DNA of 64,000 nucleotides from Quillaja saponaria (lineage: Eukaryota; Streptophyta; Magnoliopsida; Fabales; Quillajaceae), in the NCBI GenBank assembly GCA_029379385.1, contig CM055605.1:6917001-6981000 (forward strand). The letters are read 5' to 3'. The notes beneath the pieces were generated by a model. The model ran no database searches. It worked only from the letters and a program-made list of their open reading frames with translations, and was not told the DNA's origin. This document shows, in pieces, positions 1 through 11,065 of the stretch. Numbering within the stretch: the first letter of the stretch is position 1; each line of letters begins with the position of its first letter. Made by a program: the position numbers and the translations under genes.

Positions 1-1416
1 TAAGTTCTAAATACATTATTTTAACAAGTACTATAAAAATACTAAAAAATATTATAAATAAATATATATTTGGTACAATCATATCGAACTTTCGCACATA
101 CAACCACTCATTTTTAAAAAAATTAAATAAGATCACACACATAGCCATTTTTTGATAATGTATATTTAAAGTATGTTGTTATACATTATTTTTGTAAGGT
201 AAGTTTATTATGACCAAAACATATGTTTTCTTAGAAAAGACAAAAGAAAGAAATAACAAATGCTAGCGTAACAATTTTCAATTAGAATATTTACTGGATA
301 TGATGGTCACTATCGTTGGGACTTGCCAAAGACTATATTAAACACCACAGGGCCCCACCGCCACAACCACCATCGCGCGATCAACTAGAAGATGACGAGA
401 AACCCCATTAGGATTCACCAAACGACATCCACCATTGTTGCGACTTGTCAGAGATGATGCAAACACCATCGAGACTCATCAAAGACAATGACAACCACCA
501 TCAAGAATCGTTGGAGACGACGATCAAGTGCTAAAAATATAATTTCAATTATAATTATTTATATAATTCAAACTCATAAGTTGTAATTCTAACAAATTCA
601 AATTCTATAGAATTGAAATGATTTTGCAATTTTAATTTCAATTCCATTTCTATGCATTCAAATAGGCCTTAATGAATTTATTTATGTGTGAGAAAGTTGG
701 GTAAGAAAAGTACATGAAGGTAGCAGTATTGATAAACAAATAGTTTTTATAAGGAAAATACTATAAATATGTGTCAAGTTACAAAAAAAATACAATATAT
801 AATATTTAAAACACTCTAAAAATAACAAGATATTTATTGCATATCAACCATCACTATAATAAATGCAATCATAACTTTTAATATGATAATATTGAAAATA
901 ATTTTTCGAACAGATATCCTAAGACTACTTGTTACTTGTTACAGTATAATAAATACTGTATTTAAAAATTAAAATTTTCTAAAATTAGCAATTTATGCAT
1001 TAAATATCAATAAAATCATGATTAACTATTATAATTAATAATACAAAATTTTTATTTATAAAACATTAACACCGGCACTCGTTAGAAAAATTCTATTAAG
1101 AAAATAATTTTTTGAAAGTTCTAAATACATTATTTTAAGTACTATAAGAATACTAAAAAATATTATAAATAAATATCTATTTGATAGAATAATAACGAAC
1201 TTTCGCACATATAACCACTCATTTAAAATAAAATAAAATAAGATCATGCACATAGCCATTTTTTGATAAATGTATATTTATAGTATGTTGTTATACATTA
1301 TTTTTTGTAAGGTAAGTTTATTATGTCCAAAACACCATATGTTTTCTTAGAAAAGACAAAAGAAAGAAAGAAAGAACAAATGCTAGCGTAACAATTTCCA
1401 ATTAGAATATTTACTG
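1..1416. repeat. Upstream AT-rich region with a direct duplication
   Basis: Positions 2-296 and 1116-1416 are near-identical direct copies (offset 1114 bp). Both run from AAGTTCTAAATACATTATTT to a shared end at AGAATATTTACTG. The left copy touches the window edge, so its true start is unknown. The roughly 820 bp between them holds a CA/GA-rich trinucleotide-like patch (300-530) and AT-rich sequence. I looked for LTR features (TG...CA ends, a primer binding site after the left copy) and saw none, so I call this a local duplication and not an LTR element. No coding sequence is supported. Confidence 0.75.
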
Positions 1417-1539
1417 CAAGAGGGCAACACAATTCTTACTATGAACTTGTCCACATTATGTTAAATAGTTTCGCCAACTCCCATGTATAAATCCAATTTA
1501 AAAGCATCTTACTTTTCCTTATTCACACGCAGCTTTGGC

Positions 1540-1737
1540 GTTCATGGGTCTATACAGCAAGCACCACTCCACTTAGCTAAACAAAACGCAAGCTTCCAAT
1601 TTTTGCAACTTCTGTCAGATTCTTGCTTCAATTGGGCTTCCAGATGAGGTGGGAACGTCAATGATGTGTCTCTGATTGATTTCTATTATATTTTCAAACT
1701 CCTCTGCGGCTCTGCTATTGCAGTGATTAGTAACTAG
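1540..1737 (+). other. Probable non-coding 5' UTR exon of the NAL1-like gene
   Basis: A C/T-richer stretch follows a TATA-like GTATAAAT near 1484 and ends at a good splice donor (CTAG|GTGAG, exon end 1737). It holds a short upstream ORF (1545-1577, 10 codons plus stop). The next supported exon is the one carrying the NAL1 start, probably beginning at 6045 after an ATCTAG acceptor. If this pairing is right, intron 1 is about 4.3 kb. The promoter and exon limits are inferred; transcript data would settle them. Confidence 0.45.
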
Positions 1738-1992
1738 GTGAGTTTTTCTTATTCGTCCACCTTGAGCTTCTTTATTATTCCTTAAGTACTTTCATCTTTC
1801 AAGAATATAATAGTTAACGTTTGGTGCTTAATCTAGAGCTTGTTCCATTTTCTGGGTTTGCTCTCTTACACGCTGATTGTTGTTATGGGTTACTCGTTTC
1901 AGCGATCACCTGTTGTGTTTGGTTAAATTGTTATCTGGGGTGACCAGGATAAGGTTTCCCGAAACATAGCACGCCTGGGAAAGCCTTCTACT

Positions 1993-2934
1993 CGTTCACA
2001 ACCTTCCTTTTGTCCTGGAAAAGGAAATACTTTCCAATTCATAACAATTACAGATGAATTTTTTTTTTTGGTTCAATCTTGGTTTGACGGGTTGTTTTTC
2101 TTGCCCGATATGGTTGGTAAGGAATTATAATTAAGTGGAATACACGTAAAACTTATTTTTGATAATTTCCACTTTCCCATTATACTGCTGAATGAGCTTT
2201 TTTTATTTTATTTTTATAGTAGTTGTTAACATCTGGGAATACATGTGAATGGGATTCATTTGCTTTTCTTTTCCTCACTTTTCTGGGAAGCTACACGCCT
2301 ACACGTAGGTGGGGTAGATTAACATATTCTTCAATCCTTTAACAGGTCTCGTTGTTTTATTTTTTATTTTTGAGTGTGGTTGCTTTACACAAAGTTGTCA
2401 ACTTGTCATGGTTAAAAATTTGTTTTTCTTTAAATTTAGTGGGAAACATCATAATTCTGATATACTTTTTTGTATTGTTCCTGTTGTTGGTGTAAATTGT
2501 AATGGGTTATTTCTAGTTGTGCTTTTCAATTAAGGGAGCCTTTTTGGTTTGGTTGCCCCTTTATCAGGGCTCATTGGTTATACAACATGCTTTTTCTCAA
2601 TGTAAATTTGAAGAATCATTATCCAACCTTACTGTTATCTTGTTGAATCCCTGTTTTTTTTTGTTTTTTTTTTCCTTTAATTTATGTTTCTGAAACAAAT
2701 TAAATGTTAGCATTTTTATCAGCTATACTTTTCTCCTGATATAATACGATAACATTTCAAGGCATGGCTAAAAGTCGGGTGTTCCAGTCCCAAGGGCATG
2801 AAAAAAAGAATTCAATCGTGAAAACCCTGTATGCTATTAGAATCTGCCCTTCTATGTTTCAAATGTTTCCATTTTGGACACAAAGTTGGTCCAGTTCTTA
2901 AGTTAATTTGGTGCTCTACTTTCTCTCTTGAATT

Positions 2935-2977
<43 letters not shown>

Positions 2978-5336
2978 CTTTGGGAACAATAGATAATTTA
3001 TTGATATTTATAACTTTGTTGAGTTATTTATGCATAATAAACGGATCATTTTTTATGTTATGAAAAAGAACCTATAAGCTAAAGAGATAAAATTATTAAG
3101 ATAGGCCTTTGCTCTTTGGTAAATATATATGAGGAGCAATTACCCTTCTCCACCTCACAACGTTGCACCTTTTTGGGGTGTCATGCATCAATATTTGAGA
3201 ATTAATGGCAGTAGTTATGATGTGCTTTTTAAATGGTAGTTACCATAGATCTTACTTAGGTATTGATTTACGAACTGGATCTTTCGATTCTACACGAGGA
3301 TCCCTTTTAACCTGGAATGCTAATTTCGACGTCTTTTTGATCATGAAAATCAAAGATGGAACAAACATAATCATAAATATATAAGTAGAATATTTATAGA
3401 CAATCCACAACCAAAATCTTCTATGAATTGCAAATTTTTTTTTCCTTTTGTAGCCATGTTGTTGTCTCTTCTATTCTTCAGGGTGGAGAGTAAGCACCCA
3501 CGTTTTCATTTTCTATTATGCGTATGTATTATTATCTAATATATATATATTTATATATGTGATCCTAAACAACATTCCATGTTTCGAACCAAATTATTTT
3601 GTTCTAATTAAGCGATCTGAATAAGCCTACCCTCGTACCATGTTTTTGGACAAGTGACGTTCTACGTTCACAACCTTCCTTTTGTCCTGGAAAAGGAAAT
3701 ACTTTCCAATTCATAACAATTGCAAATGAATTTTTTTTTTTTCAATCTTGGTTTGACGGGTTGTTTTTCTTGCCCGATATGGTTGGTAAGGAACTATAAT
3801 TAAGTGGAATGCACATAAAACTTATTTTTGATAATTTCCACTTTCCCATTATACTGCTGAATGAGCTTTTTTTATTTTATTTTTATAGTAGTTGTTAACA
3901 TCTGGGAATACATGTGAATGGGATTCATTTGCTTTTCTTTTCCTCACTTTTCTGGGAAGCTACACGCCTACACGTAGGTGGGGTAGATTAACATATTCAT
4001 CAATCCTTTAACAGGTCTTGTTGTTTTATTTTTTATTTTTGAGTGTGGTTGTTGTACACAAAGTTGTCAACTTGTCATGGTTAAAAATGTGTTTTTCTTT
4101 AAATTTAGTGGGAAACATCATAATTCTGATATACTTTTTTGTATTGTTCCTGTTGTTGGTGTAAATTGTAATGGGTTATTTCTAGTTGTGCTTTTCAATT
4201 AAGGGAGCCCTTTTGGTTTGGATGCCCCTTTATCAGGGCTCATTGGTTATACAACATACTTTTTCTCGATGTACATTTGAAGAACCATTATCCAACCTTA
4301 CTGTTATCTTATTGAATCCCTGTTTTTTTTTTTCCTTTAATTTATGTTTCTGAAACAAATTAAATGTTAGCATTTTTATCAGCTATACTTGTCTCCTGAT
4401 ATAATACGATAACATTTCAAGGCATGGCTAAAAGTCAGGTGTTCCAGTCCCAAGGGCATGAAAAAAAGAATTCAATCGTGAAAACCCTGTATGCTATTAG
4501 AATCTGCCCTTCTATGTTTCAAATGTTTCCATTTTGGACACAAAGTTGGTCCAGTTCTTAAGTTAATTTGGTGCTCTACTTTTTCTCTTGAATTTGTTCA
4601 ATAAATAAATAAATAAATATATATATATATATATATTTCTTTGGGAACAATAGATAATTTATTGATATTTATAACTTTGTTGAGTTATTTATGCATAATA
4701 AACGGATCACTTTTTATGTTATGAAAAAGAACCTATAAGCTAAAGAGATAAAATTATTAAGAAAGGCCTTTGCTCTTTGGTAAATATATAAGAGGAGCAA
4801 TTACCCTTCTCCACCTCACAACGTTGCACCTTTTTGGGGTGTCATGCATCAATATTTGAGAATTAATGGCAGTAGTTATGATGTGCTTTTTAAATGGTAG
4901 TTACCATAGATCCTACTTAGGTATTGATTTACGAACTGGATCTTTCGATTCTACACGAGGATCCCTTTCAACCTGGAATGCTAATTTCGACATCTTTTCG
5001 ATCATGAAAATCAAAGATGTAACAAACATAATCATAAATATATAAGTAGAATATTTATAGACAATCCACAAACAAAATCTTTTATGAATTGCAAATTTTT
5101 TTTTCCTTTTGTAGCCATGTTGTTGTCTCTTGTATTCTTTAGGGTGGAGAGTAAGCACCCACGTTTTCATTTTCTATTATGCATATGTTTAATTATCTAA
5201 AAAAAGTGTATATATATATATATATGTGATCCTAAATAACATTCCATGTTCCGAGCCAAAGTATTTTGTTCTAATTAAGCGATCCGAATAAGCCTACCCT
5301 CATCGTACCATGTTCTTGGACAAGTGACATTCTACA
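1993..5336. repeat. 1672-bp tandem duplication inside NAL1 intron 1
   Basis: The block 1993-3664 is repeated head to tail as 3665-5336. Both copies begin GTTCACAACCTTCC and end in AAGTGAC(G/A)TTCTAC. They differ by scattered substitutions and by the length of a TA microsatellite: a long pure run at about 2937-2975 in copy 1, and a short mixed TAAA/TA run at about 4600-4636 in copy 2. The high identity suggests a fairly recent event. The right part of each unit (about 3255-3664 and 4910-5336) is also related to 57545-58010 in the TURAN intron, so the duplicated block already carried a dispersed repeat. No coding sequence is supported. Confidence 0.9.
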
Positions 5337-6076
5337 TTCCCATTCTGTGTACCATATTGAACTGCGTTCTAGGTAAATATGGTCCGATGAAGTTAGAGTT
5401 ACAATCATGTATAAATGATAGGGAACACATTATACTGGTTTGCAGTTCCTAATGGCGTCATTTCATCATGAAGAGATTCTGGTGTTTTCTTCAACCTGCT
5501 TTATGGCTGCTCATTATGCTGTTCCTTTTATGTCCTTCTCTTTAGTGCTCTTAGAATCAAGAGAGATGAAATGTACCGTGTTTTATGTTTCTCTTTACTT
5601 TATTTCTTCTTGTGCTTTTGGTTTGTGGAAGTTGAATCTTTGTTAAGATATTTTTCCTTCTCATAAATGAAGTTTCTTTATTTCCACAAAATTGGACACA
5701 ATAGCTTATGTGCAGAGTTATATATCCCCATTTTGAATTTCATTGATCCTGATAATCAGCTTCTAACTGCTTATTGTTGTGCTGTCCAAAGGTAACTCTT
5801 CATTGTCACTAGTTTTTTATAGTTGAATCAGGCAAGAGACTTGTTTGCATTGTGCAAACTGTACTCATTTTCTTTTACTCATTCTTTATCCTATCCTTCC
5901 CCTGGTTACTTTGTTGTTGACTGAATTGGTTATATTTCATGCCCGTCATAGCTTTAAGTTCTTAACTTAGGTTGCTTTTGACAATTTACTATACCTTTAC
6001 CTCACCTTTTCTTTTGTTGCTAAAACAAAATATTAATAATCTAGTTGACTGAAAGTTGGAGCCTGCCAGACTTAAC

Positions 6077-9000
6077 ATGAGGATCCGTTGCTCCGATTCA
6101 ACTCCATCGGAAGAATCAACTCTGGATCTTGAAAGAAACTGTTACGGACATTCTAATGTGCCTTCACTAAGTCCACCAACGCTTCAACCATTTGTTTCAG
6201 CTGGGCAGCACTGTGAGAGTAATGCTGCTTACTTTTCTTGGCCTACCTCCAGCCGCTTAAGTGATGCTGCTGAAGAGAGAGCAAACTATTTTGTAAATCT
6301 ACAAAAAGGGGTGCTACCTGGAACCCTTGGTAAATTGCCAAAGGGGCAGCAGGCCACCACATTGCTTGAACTCATGACCATAAGGGCATTTCACAGCAAG
6401 ATCTTGCGTTGTTACAGCCTTGGGACAGCAATTGGGTTTCGAATTCGAAAGGGCGTGTTAACCGAAATACCTGCTATTCTTGTCTTTGTTTCCAGGAAAG
6501 TTCACAAGCAGTGGCTCAGCCCCATACAGTGTTTGCCCACTGCCCTAGAGGTTTGGATTTTGTTTAGATATTCATCGTAGACCTCCCTAACTAATTTTCA
6601 ATTATTGGTCTTTTCTGTGAGTGGTTGGCATTTATTGAGTGCTTATTTCATCAGTTAAATTCATTGCTGTTGTCAAGTTGATGTTCCATATTTTAATCAG
6701 GGACCTGGAGGAGTATGGTGTGATGTGGATGTGGTAGAATTCTCATATTTTGGTGCACCTGAGCCAGCTCCTAAGGAACAGCTGTACAGTGAGATTGTAG
6801 ATGACCTGCGTGGTGGTGATCCATGCATCGGTTCAGGTTCTCAGGTATTGTCAAGGTTCCTTGATTCTTTCGTTGTTTGATAAGGTAGTTTCTGGAAATG
6901 AACAGTTTTTGCTTTTGCCTGGAAATGCTAGTTCATATTCAATTTAGATGACAAATGTAATAATAGTTGCACAAAACATTTTACCTTGGCAGTTCGCAAT
7001 CTCCCATGTCAAGCAGTTTCTTTCCTTTTTGTCTTTTAAGTATCTTATCTTACTGACTCCTGTGAGCATAGGTACTTTTCAATGGTGAGGTGATCATTTG
7101 AAATCACTTGCCCTTAGTTTTTCTCTGTTTTCAACACCTGCTGCAGTAGAGCTGTTCAAACTGTTTTCCTATCCTTTCTATAACTATTTGCATGTGTTTT
7201 ATCCCGTACTTATAAAATCTGGTCTCCAATTGAGTCTGAAGCATTCACCCTAGTTTTCTCCTTGACAGACTTTTCTAACAATTTTCTCATAACTATTAAC
7301 CAATTCCCACTGAACCTTTGATCCACTTCTTAATTTTTGATGCTGAAAGCTTAAAGGATGACTCAGTTCTATCTCAGGGTACATAAAAATTAGATTAAGA
7401 GGAATCTGGAATGTTTTTGTAGCCTCAAAGTTGATTCCTCTTGAAGGGTTAGTGTTGGTGTCTAATAAATAAAATTAATGAACAGTTTACTGATTAAGTA
7501 GATTAAACCTAATCCATAATCATTCTCCCTGGTTTAATATCCGAAACCTGCAAACTTCTGATTGGCGCCTCCCTTGGAAACACAGCACTTATCCAGGGTC
7601 TTGTTCTATTGAAATATGATTTTTCTCACGTCTTTATGCTCTGAATCAATTGGTGAAGACAAATGCATAAGGCTAAGAGAACTATATATACTGACTAGGA
7701 GGTTCCTGAGATGCCGTGGTTCTTATTAGAGCTACCATAATAGACAAATAATCTAGTGGCAATTTAATTTGTTCCAAAACAAGGTAAACTTTGTTCCAAT
7801 GCATAATTCAAGTGACCTAAAATTTCTTTTAATTCCACTCAGACTCGTTGGAATTTGAAATAATCTAGATACTTCTGTAGTAATCTTTTCTGGTTTTTTT
7901 ATTTTATTTTTTAATTTTTTTATAAATAAAAATAGAATGTACATCTAAATGATGCACTTGACAAGTTTAATGCTATATAGTCCATTAATTTTCCTGACAA
8001 AAGATACCTCCTGAGAGAAGCTATGAATTTTAATTGATAACATTATTTAGTCTTTTTCTGAGTGAACTATGTTGATCAAGAAATCATGGTCTGGTATTAC
8101 CACTAATTAGGTGATTGAACCATAAATCTGTGCAAAAAAAGAAAAAGGAAAAAGGTAATTCAACCGTCACTCATCTTTTTTATTATTTTAACTTTGCTTC
8201 CTATTGGTTGCTTTTCTTACTTCAAATGATTTGTGATAAATATATTGTCAAGCACGCCATCTTTACTGCTTTGCTCAGGTTGCGAGCCAGGAGACTTATG
8301 GGACTTTGGGGGCTATTGTAAGAAGCCAAACAGGCAATCGACAAGTTGGTTTTCTCACTAATCGGCATGTTGCAGTTGACTTAGATTACCCAAATCAGAA
8401 GATGTTTCACCCTCTCCCTCCAACACTGGGCCCTGGAGTATATCTTGGTGCAGTAGAGAGAGCTACTTCATTCATCACAGATGAGCTTTGGTATGGAATA
8501 TTTGCTGGAATAAACCCAGGTGATGATGCTTGGGGAGTCTTGTATCAGTGTAGCTTAATTTTATGTTTGTCTTGTTCCCAGTTATACTTATCTAATTGTC
8601 TGCATATTGTGCTCCTGCAGAGACATTTGTGAGGGCTGATGGGGCGTTCATTCCTTTTGCTGATGATTTTGACATATCTACTGTTAGTACCTCTGTGAAA
8701 GGTGTTGGAGAGATTGGCAATGTTAAAATTATAGATTTGCAGTCTCCAATTAGTAGCCTGATCGGCAAGCAAGTGATCAAGGTTGGAAGAAGTTCTGGCT
8801 TGACTACTGGAACTGTACTGGCATATGCCCTAGAGTACAATGATGAGAAAGGAATATGCTTCTTAACTGATTATCTTGTTGTGGGTGAGAATCAACAAAC
8901 ATTCGACCTTGAAGGAGACAGTGGAAGCTTGATCATGTTAAAAGGGGAGATCAGTGGTGACAAACCACAGCCAATTGGGATCATATGGGGAGGTACTGCT

Positions 9001-9935
9001 AATCGTGGCCGACTTAAATTAAAAGTTGGGCAGCCTCCAGAGAATTGGACCAGTGGGGTCGATCTTGGGCGTCTTCTCAATCTCCTTGAACTTGATCTGA
9101 TTACAACGGATGAAGGGCTTAAAGGTTTGTGATTTGATTTATGCCTCTTTTTCTAAATCATAACTAACTACATGAAAGATTATGGATAAAAATCCATGTT
9201 GGTTTGCATAAAGTCAATATTCAATGCAAAGAAATTGGTGCAATGCCCGAAAGATTGGAAGCTTGCACTTTTGAAGGTTATAACTTAATAAATATAATAC
9301 AAAATGAAAGAGAACATACTCTATGGCGTCATTGTCAAGCTGTTATAAAAATATTGATCCTTTACATACTGCTGTTACATGTAGTTGCAGTGCAACAACA
9401 AAGAGCTGCCTCAGCAACAGCAATTGGCTCTACTGTGGGGGATTCCTCAACTCCTGACGGATTGCTTCCTAAGGACAGAGCTGAAGACAAATTTGAGCCG
9501 CTTGGTCTTCAGATTCAGCACATCCCTGTAGGAGTTGGACTCAGCAACGAGGAAATAAAACCACCTAGCATGGAGACCGAATTTAAAGTAGAAGAAGGGA
9601 TCAAGGTAGGTCCCAGCATTGAACACCAGTTTATCCCAAGCTTCACAGGGCGGTCTCCATTGCATCAAAACAACCTGCAGGACAGGGAAGAAACAGAAAA
9701 TTTATCTTCATTGAGGAATGACTGCAATGAAGATTTATGTGTTTCACTGCAGTTGGGTGACAATGAAGCTAAGAGAAGGCGTTCAGAAGCTTCAACTAGT
9801 TATGAGGAACCAAGTGACCTGGGGCTGGACGTGAATGTAAAACATTCAGAAGCTTCAACTAGTAATGAGGAACCAAGTGACCTGGGGCTGGACGTGAATA
9901 TAAAGCATTCAGAAGCTTCAACTAGTACTGAATAA
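6077..9935 (+). CDS. NARROW LEAF 1-like trypsin-type serine protease
   Basis: Homologue of rice NARROW LEAF 1, a plant-specific trypsin-fold serine protease that affects leaf width, vein pattern and auxin-related growth. Coding exons: 6077-6550, 6701-6844, 8279-8519, 8621-9124 and 9385-9935, about 637 residues. All junctions are GT-AG and keep frame. The last acceptor could instead be 9391, giving 635 residues. The start is the first ATG of the conserved N-terminus. The likely catalytic triad is His236 (in TNRHVAVD), Asp293 (in VRADGAF) and Ser387 (in EGDSGSL); the LPKGQQA and RAFHSKIL blocks typical of the family are present. The C-terminus is unusual: a 21-residue unit is repeated about 2.4 times and ends at TAA 9933-9935, with 34 further open codons beyond. 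A large intron 1 holds a tandem duplication. Family assignment is firm; the function is taken from rice. Confidence 0.93.
9782..9932 (+). repeat. 63-bp in-frame coding minisatellite at the NAL1 C-terminus
   Basis: Units start at 9782, 9845 and 9908 (period exactly 63 bp, about 2.4 copies). Each encodes HSEASTS-x-EEPSDLGLDVN-like text, so the repeat keeps frame and extends the protein tail by two 21-residue blocks. Copies differ at only a few bases, which suggests recent expansion by slippage or unequal exchange. The third unit reads ...GAA TAA CCA where the others have GAG GAA CCA, so the present stop looks like a nonsense change within the repeat. Confidence 0.9.
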
Positions 9936-11065
9936 CCAAAGAGAACTGACTGGTGGCTTGAGCTGGGGGAACTGATTAATCATGAAGAGACATTTTTAAC
10001 TCCTGATCCTATTGTTACTAAGGTATTAAGCAACTCTTAACATTGGGCACTGATTGCAGCAATCTGAGAGAGGTGTACCTTCTATGTAACTCACTCGTAG
10101 ATCATCTTTGTGAAAGTATACATTCTGACAGTGTCACAGTTTCATATATTTGGCCTTCTGTGAATGACATTTAGTCCCCCAACAAAAAAAGAAACACACC
10201 CAAAAAAATATTTAAAAGCAAGCTATTTTTGAAACTTGGGTGCAAAAGAAATACTTTATTAGCTAATACATAAAGTTAGTGTTAGATTTATTGAAGAATA
10301 TTGTCTCGACTCCACAGGAAGCCTTTCATAATCTATTTTGTACCAATTAGTTAAGTATCAATTGTGAATTATTTGTGTTTATGATTTTGCACCATATAAA
10401 AATGACGTAGTTACAGTGTACTTGGAATAAGATAGAAAGATTTTAAAATTCAATTCATTTAATGAATTATTTATTTAAAATAAAATTATATTTATAGAAT
10501 TTAGTCTAAGTTTCTTTATTTAGAATGAATGAAGAATTCATTTAGTCTTAATATTTTTTCAATATCACTCTCAAATTGTTAATTAAAACTTTGATTAATT
10601 AATTAAAAATATAAAGACTAGAAAATTAATTATTGTTTAATGAAAAAAAATAAGTTGATCTAAATATAAAAAACATAAAATTTATTAGAATTAAACTAAA
10701 TTTTATATTTTTTAAATATTCCAAACACATAGTGTTAGTTCAATAATAAGTTGCATTGTTCAGGAAAAAAAAAAAATTTAATAATAATAAGCTGCATTAT
10801 AATCTTGGATCCGAGCATAGCATAAAAAATAAAAAAATAAAAAATGAATTAAAAAAAAAAATTAGAATCAAGTTGCAAAACCGGGCTAACCCGGTCAAGG
10901 TATATCCCTGCCCACAGATTGGGCCCACCGCTTACGGGGTCTGAGCCAGGAATCAAATAGTGATAACAGTAAACACGAAGCTCTTCTATTTACCGTCGCA
11001 CTCTTCTACTCTCCCCAGTAGGGTTTATCTAGGTTTCGCTTCCTGTAAAACTGAACACAACTGCA
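9936..11065. other. Intergenic: NAL1 3' UTR and SR45 promoter/5' UTR
   Basis: About 9936-10180 is probably the NAL1 3' UTR. Between 10200 and 10850 lies very AT-rich DNA with poly-A and TAATAA patches and no coding signal. From about 10880 composition becomes more balanced (GGGCTAACCCGG, GGGCCCACCG), consistent with the SR45 core promoter and a pyrimidine-rich 5' UTR just before the ATG at 11066. Confidence 0.55.

Noticed and set aside
5440..5646. 68-codon frame (+) in the NAL1 leader region
   Set aside because: Hydrophobic, low-information text inside the probable intron 1; no family match and no conserved splice context.
8545..9080. Antisense frames opposite NAL1 exon 4
   Set aside because: They are shadows of the conserved protease exon on the plus strand.
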